The notes: generated by a model from the sequence alone, not told the origin. Shown: positions 1 to 5,447, counted from the first letter of the stretch. The stretch is DNA of 6,862 nt from Candidatus Nitrosocosmicus sp. (GCA_030452275.1 JAKDMR010000112.1:1-6862), one strand, 5' to 3'. Made by a program: numbers and translations.

Positions 1-41
1 AAGTCATATCGTTTGATTTTTCTTCCTGTATTATCTTTAAA

Positions 42-57
42 GTAATTTAGAAATTAC
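42..57. repeat. 16-nt inverted repeat, 7-bp arms
   Basis: The arms GTAATTT (42-48) and AAATTAC (51-57) are perfectly complementary around a 2-base centre. The loop is too small for a good RNA hairpin, so a dyad DNA-binding site is the more natural reading. It lies about 280 bases before the channel gene and may instead belong to a gene left of the window. Purely AT-rich dyads arise easily by chance here, so support is weak. Confidence 0.35.
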
Positions 58-170
58 GATATTCACACATCTTTTCATAAAGGTTGTTTGGACATTACAC
101 AAGAGATCTAGTCTCCGCATTTTAGCCTGATATATTTATTAACATGTTTTTATATGTCCAAGCATGTCGT

Positions 171-185
171 CCGTTTAATAAACGG
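171..185. repeat. 15-nt palindrome, 7-bp arms, possible operator
   Basis: CCGTTTA (171-177) and TAAACGG (179-185) are perfect inverted copies around a single base. The CCG/CGG ends make it less likely to be chance than an all-AT dyad in this composition. No T-run follows on either strand, so it does not look like a terminator. It lies about 120 bases before the candidate TATA box of the channel gene. A dimeric transcription factor site is possible, but no regulator is identified. Confidence 0.4.
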
Positions 186-207
186 TGAGCATTCGTTTTA
201 TTCACTC

Positions 208-231
208 AAAAAAAAACAAGAACTTGTCTTG
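208..231 (-). terminator. Weak terminator-like element on the minus strand
   Basis: Read on the minus strand, a 5-bp hairpin (arms 227-231 and 217-221, 5-base loop) is followed directly by nine T (216 down to 208). That is the layout of an intrinsic terminator, and archaeal RNA polymerase can stop at a U-tract alone. No minus-strand gene lies to its right before the channel gene, so any transcript it ends would be a short non-coding or antisense RNA. Confidence 0.3.
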
Positions 232-303
232 AGAATAGACTATTTGTATATATTAACAATTGCTAGACCAAATCCAATATATGTCAACGGATGAATGCAA
301 TCT

Positions 304-312
304 CAAATATAT
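304..312 (+). promoter_or_regulatory. Candidate TATA box for the channel gene
   Basis: The AT-rich element AAATATAT is centred about 27 bases before the ATG at 336. This is the archaeal TATA-to-transcription-start distance, so it predicts a leaderless transcript beginning at or just before the start codon. The absence of a Shine-Dalgarno-like sequence directly before the ATG agrees with this. A second similar element near 275-282 would give a leader of about 30 bases. Confidence 0.4.
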
Positions 313-335
313 CTTATTTTAGTTACTAGCTGTGG

Positions 336-974
336 ATGATTGACCTGCAATATGTCCTTATTTATTACCCACAAATAATACTTTTTCTTGATTATTTTGG
401 CACGGTAGCTTTTGCAATTACTGGAGCCTTCAAAGCAATAGAACAAAAGGCTGACATCGTAGGGGTAATCATTCTTTCTGCTGTTACAGGACTTGCAGGG
501 GGATTAATCCGAGATGTCATTTTTGGAAAATATCCTCCCACTGCCTTATCTGATCCGATGTACTTCATCCTATCCATCATTACCGGGTTTTCTATTTTTT
601 TCCTATACCCTCGATTGAAAAAACATTGGAATATTTTTCTAAAATGCGATGCAATAGGATTGGGGGTATTCACGGTAATTGGAGCAAGCATTGCTTATTC
701 AATCTTTGGTCCAAACTTGCTCCTAGTTTCTATTGGAGGTTTGATAACAGCTACAGGAGGAGGAATCCTGAGAGACGTCCTGGTAAATGAAATACCATTA
801 GTATTTGTTAGAGAACTTTATGCAACAGCTAGTTTCGTAGGGGTAGTCGTCTTTTTTGTCCTGATAATATTGTCCGATCCAGTTATGGCAGCAATCAGTG
901 GAATTATTTCAGCTACAGGCATTAGGTTATTGGCCATAAAATATGGTTGGAATTTGCCAAAGGTCAGAACTTGA
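336..974 (+). CDS. TRIC/UPF0126-family membrane channel (glycine-transporter-like domain, duplicated)
   Basis: This is a small integral membrane protein of 212 residues, the usual length for the prokaryotic trimeric intracellular cation channel (TRIC) family, also called UPF0126 (E. coli YicG and YadS). Two homologous halves are visible. The first runs from about residue 19 (DYFGTVAFAITGA) through GGLIRD (55-60) to a Pro pair at 67-68. The second starts at about 105 (DAIGLGVFTVIGA), then has GGGILRD (141-147) and RELYATAS (159-166). A final hydrophobic segment, about 182-200, gives the seven-helix plan. The glycine-rich GGxxRD motifs sit in the kinked helices that form the pore in solved family members. 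Characterised homologues are trimeric K+-permeable channels, and some bacterial members are linked to glycine uptake, so the substrate here is unknown. The ATG at 336 is the only sensible start: an in-frame TAG lies at 327-329. It has no close operon partner. Confidence 0.9.
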   Translation: MIDLQYVLIYYPQIILFLDYFGTVAFAITGAFKAIEQKADIVGVIILSAVTGLAGGLIRDVIFGKYPPTALSDPMYFILSIITGFSIFFLYPRLKKHWNIFLKCDAIGLGVFTVIGASIAYSIFGPNLLLVSIGGLITATGGGILRDVLVNEIPLVFVRELYATASFVGVVVFFVLIILSDPVMAAISGIISATGIRLLAIKYGWNLPKVRT

Positions 975-1187
975 CATTCATAGCCGACGATTGTTTTCAT
1001 ATCTATCAAATGAATATTTCGAAATGTTAGCCGTATAACCGTTAGAGTCATCGATTTGATCTTTATCTCCAACCCCAGTCAATTAGCCCTTATTTTATGT
1101 CAATATGCCAAAACGAGTTGAAAGGAAATGTAAAATTTCATTAATCAAGTCATTAGCAAAGTTTAATTCCAATAAAAGTCAAAAGTA

Positions 1188-1197
1188 CTATATAAAT
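1188..1197 (+). promoter_or_regulatory. TATA box for the aldehyde dehydrogenase gene
   Basis: CTATATAAAT is a strong archaeal TATA match, and the A-rich bases just upstream (1180-1186) resemble a BRE. A start about 25 bases downstream falls near 1216-1222, giving a leader of roughly 10-16 bases before the TTG at 1232. An ATG at 1206 that opens a 9-codon ORF would then lie upstream of the transcript, which argues against a translated upstream ORF. Confidence 0.6.
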
Positions 1198-1231
1198 TGC
1201 AGTACATGAATAGGAGAAGCTTGGATATCAA

Positions 1232-2704
1232 TTGATTTCTAATAGTGTTCCTTTAAAAAATAACAATACCACACAAAGTAATGAAAAAAACCACAATACT
1301 ATAGTCACTGTTAATCCTGCTACTGAAGAAATTATCAGAGAATATAGACTCATTTCAAAGGATGAAATTACAACTTTAGCTAATAAATCTAAAAAAGCTT
1401 TCAAAGAATGGAAAAAGGACTATCGAAAGAGAACAGGATTTTTGTACGCCTTTGCGAATGAATTTAAGAAGGAAAAGGAAACACTTGCTCGAATAGCTAC
1501 TTCAGAGATGGGAAAAACCGTTAAAGAAGCCCGATCTGAAATAGACAAGTGTATTTGGGCTGTAGAATATTTTGCTGATAATGGTGGGGTATTTTTACAT
1601 GATGAAGTTATCAATACGGATGCTAGGAAATCTATCGTCACATTTGAACCGTTAGGGGTAATCGCGAGTCTGATGCCTTGGAATTTTCCCTACTGGCAGG
1701 CACTTAGATTCGCTGCACCGTCACTGATAGCAGGTAATACCATTATCTTGAAACCCTCCAGTGTTACTATGCAATGTGGATTAGAAATCGAGAGGATTTT
1801 TGAAAAGATTGGTTTACCAGACAATGTTTTTAAAACAGTAATTGCTTCCGCTGTGGAAGCGGAATATTTAATCAATTCTGATGATGTTAGTGCAGTTACT
1901 TTTACTGGGAGTGTGCCTGTGGGTGCAAAGGTGGCCAAGCATGCAACCGCTCAATTAAAAAAAATAGTATTGGAGTTGGGAGGTAGCGATCCATTTATCG
2001 TTTGTGAAGATGCAGATATAGATAAAGCGTCAAGTGGAGCTGTAAAAGGACGGTTCATTAATTGTGGACAGAGTTGTATAGCATCCAAACGCTTTATTGT
2101 TGTCAAAAACGTAGCATCTCAATTTATTGAAAAATTTGTTGAAAAAACAGAAAAGTTAAAAATTGGAGATCCACTTTCAGAAGAAACTGATATCGGACCA
2201 CTTGTGAATTCTTCTGCACTAGAAAATATTGACGAAATCGTGAAGAGATCATTGAAAGAGGGTGCAGAATTGGTAACGGGCGGACAACGATTAAGCGAAA
2301 AAAATGGGGGTAATGAAAAAGGATATTTCTACAAACCCACTATTTTAAAAAATGTTACTCCTAAAATGGAGGTGGCTAGAGAAGAAACATTTGGTCCAAT
2401 TGCCCCGGTATTGGTGGTAGAAGATGAACAAGAAGCATTGGAAATAGCAAATGATACAAAATTTGGCCTGGGGGCAAGCATTTGGACACAAAATTTGGGG
2501 AAAGCCGAAAAATACTCAAAGTTACTACAGGCAGGAATTGTTACGGTCAATAATGTTGTTGTATCAGATCCTAGAGTTCCATTTGGTGGGATCAAAAATA
2601 GTGGATTTGGGAGGGAATTATCAAAGCATGGAATGTTTGAATTTGTAAACATCAAATCTATAAGGTTCTATGATCAGCTGATCCATCACCACTATGTTGA
2701 ATAA
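1232..2704 (+). CDS. gabD: NAD(P)-dependent succinate-semialdehyde dehydrogenase-type aldehyde dehydrogenase
   Basis: This is a complete soluble aldehyde dehydrogenase of 490 residues, oxidising an aldehyde (most likely succinate semialdehyde) to the acid with NAD(P)+. Catalytic residues are in place: Asn151 in MPWNFP, Glu248 in LELGGSDP, Cys282 in GQSCIA and Glu385 in EETFGP; the 34-residue Glu-Cys spacing is standard. LELGGSDPF and GQSCIAxKRFIV match the group of short succinate-semialdehyde dehydrogenases that includes the cyanobacterial enzyme. At the cofactor site, KPSS (174-177) has Ser where NAD-specific enzymes often have Glu, so NADP+ use is possible. The start is TTG: an in-frame TAG lies at 1211-1213 and no ATG or GTG occurs before the conserved NPATEE. 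This gives an Asn-rich extension of about 22 residues not usual in the family. A purine-rich stretch at 1211-1219 is rather far from the TTG for a Shine-Dalgarno site. Roles could include succinate semialdehyde or GABA breakdown; a link to the 3-hydroxypropionate/4-hydroxybutyrate cycle is speculation. Confidence 0.9.
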   Translation: MISNSVPLKNNNTTQSNEKNHNTIVTVNPATEEIIREYRLISKDEITTLANKSKKAFKEWKKDYRKRTGFLYAFANEFKKEKETLARIATSEMGKTVKEARSEIDKCIWAVEYFADNGGVFLHDEVINTDARKSIVTFEPLGVIASLMPWNFPYWQALRFAAPSLIAGNTIILKPSSVTMQCGLEIERIFEKIGLPDNVFKTVIASAVEAEYLINSDDVSAVTFTGSVPVGAKVAKHATAQLKKIVLELGGSDPFIVCEDADIDKASSGAVKGRFINCGQSCIASKRFIVVKNVASQFIEKFVEKTEKLKIGDPLSEETDIGPLVNSSALENIDEIVKRSLKEGAELVTGGQRLSEKNGGNEKGYFYKPTILKNVTPKMEVAREETFGPIAPVLVVEDEQEALEIANDTKFGLGASIWTQNLGKAEKYSKLLQAGIVTVNNVVVSDPRVPFGGIKNSGFGRELSKHGMFEFVNIKSIRFYDQLIHHHYVE

Positions 2705-2817
2705 AGAAAGAAAAAGAATCACTCTTTAAACGATTCTATTCTCTTGCTAGATTGATGTATCTACAGTTAGGCATTTCATCACCTAATTGGAAAAAAATAT
2801 TCTATAATTAATCAATG

Positions 2818-2877
2818 TCGTAGTCGGCAATAGCCCGCTAACCATTCCGTCATCCGGCCTATAGGAACCGTTTTTTT
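2818..2877 (+). ncRNA. Candidate structured RNA or 3' UTR element (GC-rich island)
   Basis: By hand count, 30 of the 53 bases at 2818-2870 are G or C, far above the surrounding spacer, and there is no ORF. In AT-rich archaea such islands often mark structured RNAs. Two hairpins can be drawn: a small one with stem GGC (2826-2828)/GCC (2833-2835) and an AATA loop, and the hairpin at 2855-2870 directly followed by seven T. It is not a tRNA: no T-loop or anticodon arm fits. It could be an independent small RNA or simply the 3' end of the dehydrogenase mRNA. Confidence 0.3.
2855..2877 (+). terminator. Hairpin plus T7 terminator after the dehydrogenase gene
   Basis: CGG (2855-2857) pairs with CCG (2868-2870), and CC (2858-2859) with GG (2864-2865), around a TATA loop with a two-A bulge on the 3' side. 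Seven T follow immediately (2871-2877). This fits transcription end for the dehydrogenase gene about 170 bases past its stop, or for a separate small RNA from the GC-rich island. Confidence 0.5.
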
Positions 2878-3013
2878 CCAGATTAACGGCCTGAAATCGT
2901 AATATTTGTTTGTAGAATCCCTTGACTATCTCTAATATATCTCATAACTTCCCAAATTCTCTAGTTCTAAAATTGATTTTAAGGTGATCTTTTAATGTAT
3001 TGAATCGAATTTT

Positions 3014-3994
3014 TTGTTATTGAATGACGTTCGTTATTGCCTGGAAATCTGGGGAACGGATTATGAAAAAATTAAGCAAACATGTATGCTAGCTGAAGAG
3101 CTTGGATATTACGGATTTTATTATGGAGAATCGTTAACCGAAATTGACTTGGACTGTTGGACAGTTCTCTCCACTTTAATTCCAATTACTAATAAAATTA
3201 AACTGGGCCCTGTTATTACCTATATACTTCCGGAATATAGAAGCATGGCTTTGCTTGTAAAACAATCAATTACTTTTCAAGATATTTCGAAAGGACGACT
3301 TGAATTTAGAACAGGAGCAGGTGCAAGTCTTGAATATTCTCTTCAGTGGTGGTATCCTTTTGGAATCAACTATTCTAATACGACTCAACGAGTGGCTTTA
3401 TTTAACGAAGGCATTCAATTACTGTCAAAATTGCTGGGAAACAATGATACAAACTACAGCCAATCTGGAAGCACTCTAGTTGCAAATTTTGATGGACAGT
3501 TTTATAAAATACGGGGAGCTTCTTTTGTCAAATCTAAAATTAGGATTCCTATAACGATAGCAGCCAAACAAGATAAAATGATGAAAACTGCTGCAAATTA
3601 TGCAGATACATGGGAATGTTCCTATCTGACTCCTAACGAATATTTTACTTTAAACCAAAAGTTTGAAAGCTTATCAAAAAAACGCCAAAATAACAAAGAT
3701 CCTAGAGAATCTCAGAATCGAGCGGTAAAGAGATCCATTGAATTGGATGTTCTTATTGCGAGTACCGAGCAAGAACTCGATTACAAGAAAAAATTATTTG
3801 CTATGGGGAGGGGCTCCCGTGTTTACGCCCAAATACTAAAAAAGGGCCTTGTGGGAAATTCTGCTCAAGTATGCGCTAGGATACAAGAATACGTGGACTT
3901 GGGTATCAACCAGTTTTTTCTTGCGTTCCAGGATCCATTTGACCTCAAATCGATAGAATTATTCATGGATGCCGTCAAAAGTAGAAAAACCTAA
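3014..3994 (+). CDS. Luciferase-like (LLM class) flavin/F420-dependent oxidoreductase
   Basis: This 326-residue protein has the bacterial-luciferase-type TIM-barrel pattern: a first strand with LEIWG (10-14), an AEELGYYGFYYGES helix-strand unit (27-40), KIKLGPVITY (61-70), the ITFQDISKGRLEFRTGAGAS stretch (86-105) typical of the cofactor-binding region, FDGQFYKIRGA (159-169), and IPITIAAKQDKMMKTAANYADTWE (178-201). Archaeal members often use coenzyme F420 and others FMN; the sequence alone does not decide, and the substrate is unknown. Residues 215-245 are charged and poor in hydrophobics, likely a surface loop. The start is non-ATG: TTG at 3014, or TTG at 3020, which trims two residues. An in-frame TAA at 2993-2995 excludes anything further upstream with a usual start codon. 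AGGTGA at 2982-2987 is too far upstream to serve the TTG. It is not an operon with the dehydrogenase, which lies 309 bases away behind a terminator. Confidence 0.85.
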   Translation: MLLNDVRYCLEIWGTDYEKIKQTCMLAEELGYYGFYYGESLTEIDLDCWTVLSTLIPITNKIKLGPVITYILPEYRSMALLVKQSITFQDISKGRLEFRTGAGASLEYSLQWWYPFGINYSNTTQRVALFNEGIQLLSKLLGNNDTNYSQSGSTLVANFDGQFYKIRGASFVKSKIRIPITIAAKQDKMMKTAANYADTWECSYLTPNEYFTLNQKFESLSKKRQNNKDPRESQNRAVKRSIELDVLIASTEQELDYKKKLFAMGRGSRVYAQILKKGLVGNSAQVCARIQEYVDLGINQFFLAFQDPFDLKSIELFMDAVKSRKT

Positions 3995-4032
3995 CTTTTC
4001 AATCATTTAGAGGATAACACAAAATTGAACTG

Positions 4033-4060
4033 TTTTTTTGATTTTTCTGACCTTTTTTTT
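4033..4060 (+). terminator. Triple T-tract after the oxidoreductase gene
   Basis: Runs of seven T (4033-4039), five T (4042-4046) and eight T (4053-4060) start 39 bases past the stop codon. Archaeal RNA polymerase terminates at such U-tracts without needing a hairpin, so this probably holds the main 3' ends of the oxidoreductase mRNA. Confidence 0.6.
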
Positions 4061-4075
4061 CAATCTATGGACTTG

Positions 4076-4103
4076 TCAAAGGAATGCTCCTTTGAGATTT
4101 TTT
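4076..4103 (+). terminator. Perfect 8-bp hairpin plus T6, second terminator
   Basis: TCAAAGGA (4076-4083) and TCCTTTGA (4088-4095) form an uninterrupted 8-bp stem with an ATGC loop; two bases later come six T (4098-4103). It has the form of a bacterial intrinsic terminator on the plus strand. It follows the T-tracts at 4033-4060 and lies directly before the TATA-like element of the next gene, so it would insulate that promoter from read-through. Confidence 0.6.
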
Positions 4104-4108
4104 GGAAT

Positions 4109-4116
4109 TTTTATAA
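4109..4116 (+). promoter_or_regulatory. Candidate TATA box for the secreted-protein gene
   Basis: TTTTATAA is a good archaeal TATA match and predicts a transcript start near 4137, giving a leader of about 88 bases that keeps the Shine-Dalgarno site. A weaker T-rich element near 4188-4196 would put the start near 4218 and remove that site. A 12-base inverted repeat at 4118-4129 lies just downstream of the TATA box. Confidence 0.4.
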
Positions 4117-4117
4117 C

Positions 4118-4129
4118 CATGAACTCATG
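4118..4129. repeat. 12-nt inverted repeat beside the TATA box
   Basis: CATGA (4118-4122) and TCATG (4125-4129) flank a two-base centre, between the candidate TATA box and the expected transcript start. A repressor bound there would block initiation, so it could be an operator. The arms are short and chance remains likely. Confidence 0.25.
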
Positions 4130-4214
4130 ATTGACACAAATTGCCTATGAATGGACCCGCAATGACGATATTCAAAAATTAGCAAAGATTTTTTACTTCT
4201 TATGTATCGTTTAT

Positions 4215-4219
4215 GAGGT
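4215..4219 (+). promoter_or_regulatory. Shine-Dalgarno site for the secreted-protein gene
   Basis: GAGGT ends five bases before the ATG at 4225 and matches the archaeal anti-Shine-Dalgarno sequence. It is the only well-spaced ribosome binding site in the window, and it fixes the start together with an in-frame TAG at 4219-4221. Confidence 0.65.
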
Positions 4220-4224
4220 AGACA

Positions 4225-5010
4225 ATGAACATAGAAATTACAAATAAAGAAAGACAACGTTTTTTGTTTGGAAAAACAGGTATTGCATCGGTTATTTTTA
4301 TCGCTACTATGATATTTTTTTCATATCAAGTTTCGTACGCTCAGCTGGATTCAACTAATAACTTCAACAGTAGTAGTAGCAGTAGCGGTGGTGATAGTAA
4401 TAGTAGTAACGAAACAAGCATATCTTCTTTAATTGAGGCCGGGAAGGTGTCGTCTGGATCCTTTTCAAGTTTTGTTTATGACATCAATACCCTTTTAGCA
4501 GATAATTCCTCAAAATCCATTTCAAACGGTACCACAAATTCCCAAACTGTTATACCATCGTTAAACTTGCTCGCATTGGATGAAATAGCGATCCAAAACA
4601 CTTCCATGTCGGTACCTGCACCGGTAAGACATCCGGGCCAACCATCACACGAAGTAGTTTTCGCTCTTCCACTAAGGAATGACGGCAATATTTGGTCAGG
4701 CACGGTAACATTTACAGCAAGTAAACCGATAGAAGTTGAGGTACTTCACACTTATTCACCAGTGGAGAACCCTGATTCAACTCATGGTGAGCCATATCAT
4801 GCAGTCTTGCCTGGAAATAAGAGTATTGCAATAACACATCTCCGACATTTGGTTGACGTGCCGATTGAAATCAATGGAACTGGAATAAGCTCAGGATCTC
4901 TAAATTTCGCTGGTAACGCACTAGTATTTCACAAGACAAGTGGAGAGCCATTCACTGTGACCTATACTATTGATGCTATTGCAAAGGAGTTGACTAAACT
5001 TGGAAAATAG
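4225..5010 (+). CDS. Secreted protein with Ser-rich linker and His-rich C-terminal domain, function unknown
   Basis: I cannot assign this 261-residue protein to a characterised family. A basic N-terminus (K8, R10, R12, K17) is followed by a hydrophobic segment (19-36) and SYA-Q (37-40), a good signal peptidase site, so it is very probably exported. Residues 43-66 form a Ser/Asn/Gly linker encoded by imperfect AGT repeats. Residues 67-110 are Ser-rich and contain one short helix-like stretch. Residues 112-250 look like a compact beta-rich domain. All eight histidines fall here (136, 142, 175, 187, 192, 205, 208, 236), several in HPGQPSH, THGEPYH and THLRH; there is no Cys. A metal-binding (for example copper) domain is an inference from this clustering. 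Eight N-x-S/T sequons occur (48, 59, 62, 94, 101, 125, 198, 217). ATG 4225 has a good ribosome site. It is a single gene, converging with the gene at 5526-6830. Confidence 0.8.
   Translation: MNIEITNKERQRFLFGKTGIASVIFIATMIFFSYQVSYAQLDSTNNFNSSSSSSGGDSNSSNETSISSLIEAGKVSSGSFSSFVYDINTLLADNSSKSISNGTTNSQTVIPSLNLLALDEIAIQNTSMSVPAPVRHPGQPSHEVVFALPLRNDGNIWSGTVTFTASKPIEVEVLHTYSPVENPDSTHGEPYHAVLPGNKSIAITHLRHLVDVPIEINGTGISSGSLNFAGNALVFHKTSGEPFTVTYTIDAIAKELTKLGK
4369..4410 (+). repeat. Imperfect AGT trinucleotide repeat encoding the Ser linker
   Basis: Fourteen codons in a row are AGT or AGC, or one base away from AGT (GGT, GAT, AAT, with an AAC at the end), coding Ser-Gly-Asp-Asn residues 49-62. Near-exclusive use of one Ser codon points to replication slippage having built the linker, so its length may vary between strains. 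Confidence 0.7.
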
Positions 5011-5031
5011 ATCGCAGTAGCAATGCATCTT

Positions 5032-5105
5032 GTCAATTAAAAAAAGATAATCAATTCCTCTTTTAATCAGATCCAAAATTAATTGACGTGGAGTTGATTT
5101 TTTTT
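5032..5105. terminator. Terminator region of the secreted-protein gene, possibly bidirectional
   Basis: Nine-base arms (5032-5040 and 5079-5087) are perfect inverted copies 38 bases apart; inside them AAAAGA (5042-5047) can pair with TCTTTT (5059-5064). On the plus strand eight T follow at 5098-5105. On the minus strand a T7 (5045 down to 5039) is part of the structure. This would end the plus-strand mRNA and could also stop minus-strand read-through into the secreted-protein gene. Confidence 0.45.
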
Positions 5106-5447
5106 GTTGATGACCACAATACAAATCATTTTCTTAATTCTCTACTGATTTTTTAAAAGATGGTTGCAATTGAATTCATATTGGTTGTTAGCTCGTAGGG
5201 TAATTGCACCTGCAAATAATCCAGAAACATAAATGAAACGTATGATCTAACCAGAAAATCCTAATACTACTTTGATCTCAAGTGGCCCGGCCGCATAAAG
5301 TATGATCCTTTAATAATTAAATACTAATTACTAAATCCTAGCCCCTATCAAGGTTATCTTGTTGACCATAGATATACCATTCTACCTTCTATAGGAAATA
5401 GAATCAATCTATTAGAACTTTGATTTGATAAATAGGCAGTGGCAGAC
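5106..5447. other. Non-coding convergent spacer
   Basis: I see no gene in this part of the spacer on either strand; the longest ATG-initiated frames I checked are under ten codons. It is AT-rich with one isolated GC patch (5284-5294, GGCCCGGCCGC) and a pair of mutually exclusive hairpins at 5387-5412. No tRNA-like or IS-end structure is apparent. Promoters are not expected here, because both flanking genes point inwards. Confidence 0.6.
5387..5412. repeat. Two alternative overlapping hairpins
   Basis: TTCTAT (5387-5392) pairs with ATAGAA (5398-5403), while ATAGA (5398-5402) can instead pair with TCTAT (5408-5412). The middle arm can pair only one way at a time, as in attenuators. There is no adjacent reading frame for it to control, so it may be a chance feature of AT-rich DNA or part of a long 3' UTR. 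Confidence 0.25.

Larger units (their letters stand above)
1..335. other. Left-edge non-coding stretch
   Basis: I find no convincing gene here. The frames running in from the left edge close quickly; the longest is 14 residues, ending at a TAA at 43-45. That could be the tail of an upstream gene but is too short to identify. The stretch holds two short palindromes (42-57 and 171-185), an A9 tract next to a small hairpin (208-231), and AT-rich TATA-like elements near 245-252, 275-282 and 304-312, the last being best placed for the channel gene. A mini-ORF of 12 codons (291-329) is in frame with that gene but closed by a TAG, and I treat it as chance. Confidence 0.7.
2705..3013. other. Intergenic region with several short hairpins
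   Basis: No coding potential is seen across these 309 bases. Just after the dehydrogenase stop there is a 6-bp inverted repeat (AGAATC 2715-2720, GATTCT 2732-2737) and then a 5-bp one (TTAGG 2767-2771, CCTAA 2782-2786). A GC-rich island at 2818-2870 ends in a terminator-like hairpin. The last 140 bases are AT-rich and should hold the promoter of the next gene; TATA-like candidates are at 2931-2940 and 2965-2973, neither compelling. Confidence 0.6.

Noticed and set aside
291..329. ATG mini-ORF of 12 codons in frame with the channel gene, separated from it by a TAG
   Set aside because: A readthrough extension was considered, but the family needs no extra N-terminus and the best TATA box puts transcript start after this ATG.
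1016..1025. 10-base palindrome ATTTCGAAAT after the channel gene
   Set aside because: Too short and AT-rich to separate from chance; no T-run follows it.
1206..1235. Nine-codon ORF whose TGA overlaps the TTG of the dehydrogenase
   Set aside because: The strong TATA at 1188-1197 predicts transcription starting downstream of its ATG, so it is probably not transcribed.
2820..2880. Possible tRNA in the GC-rich island
   Set aside because: No acceptor stem closes it, and neither a T-loop consensus nor an anticodon arm can be placed.
4119..4182. Chain of three mini-ORFs linked by ATGA stop-start overlaps before the secreted-protein gene
   Set aside because: They have 3, 7 and 11 codons with no ribosome sites, and the first two lie upstream of the predicted transcript start. 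ATGA overlaps are common by chance in AT-rich DNA.
336..5010. The four plus-strand genes as one operon
   Set aside because: Gaps of 230-309 bases with terminator-like elements and separate TATA boxes argue for independent transcription.
5281..5300. GC patch GGCCCGGCCGC resembling a cloning-site remnant
   Set aside because: It is not a complete NotI site and no vector-like sequence flanks it; more likely a local composition fluctuation.
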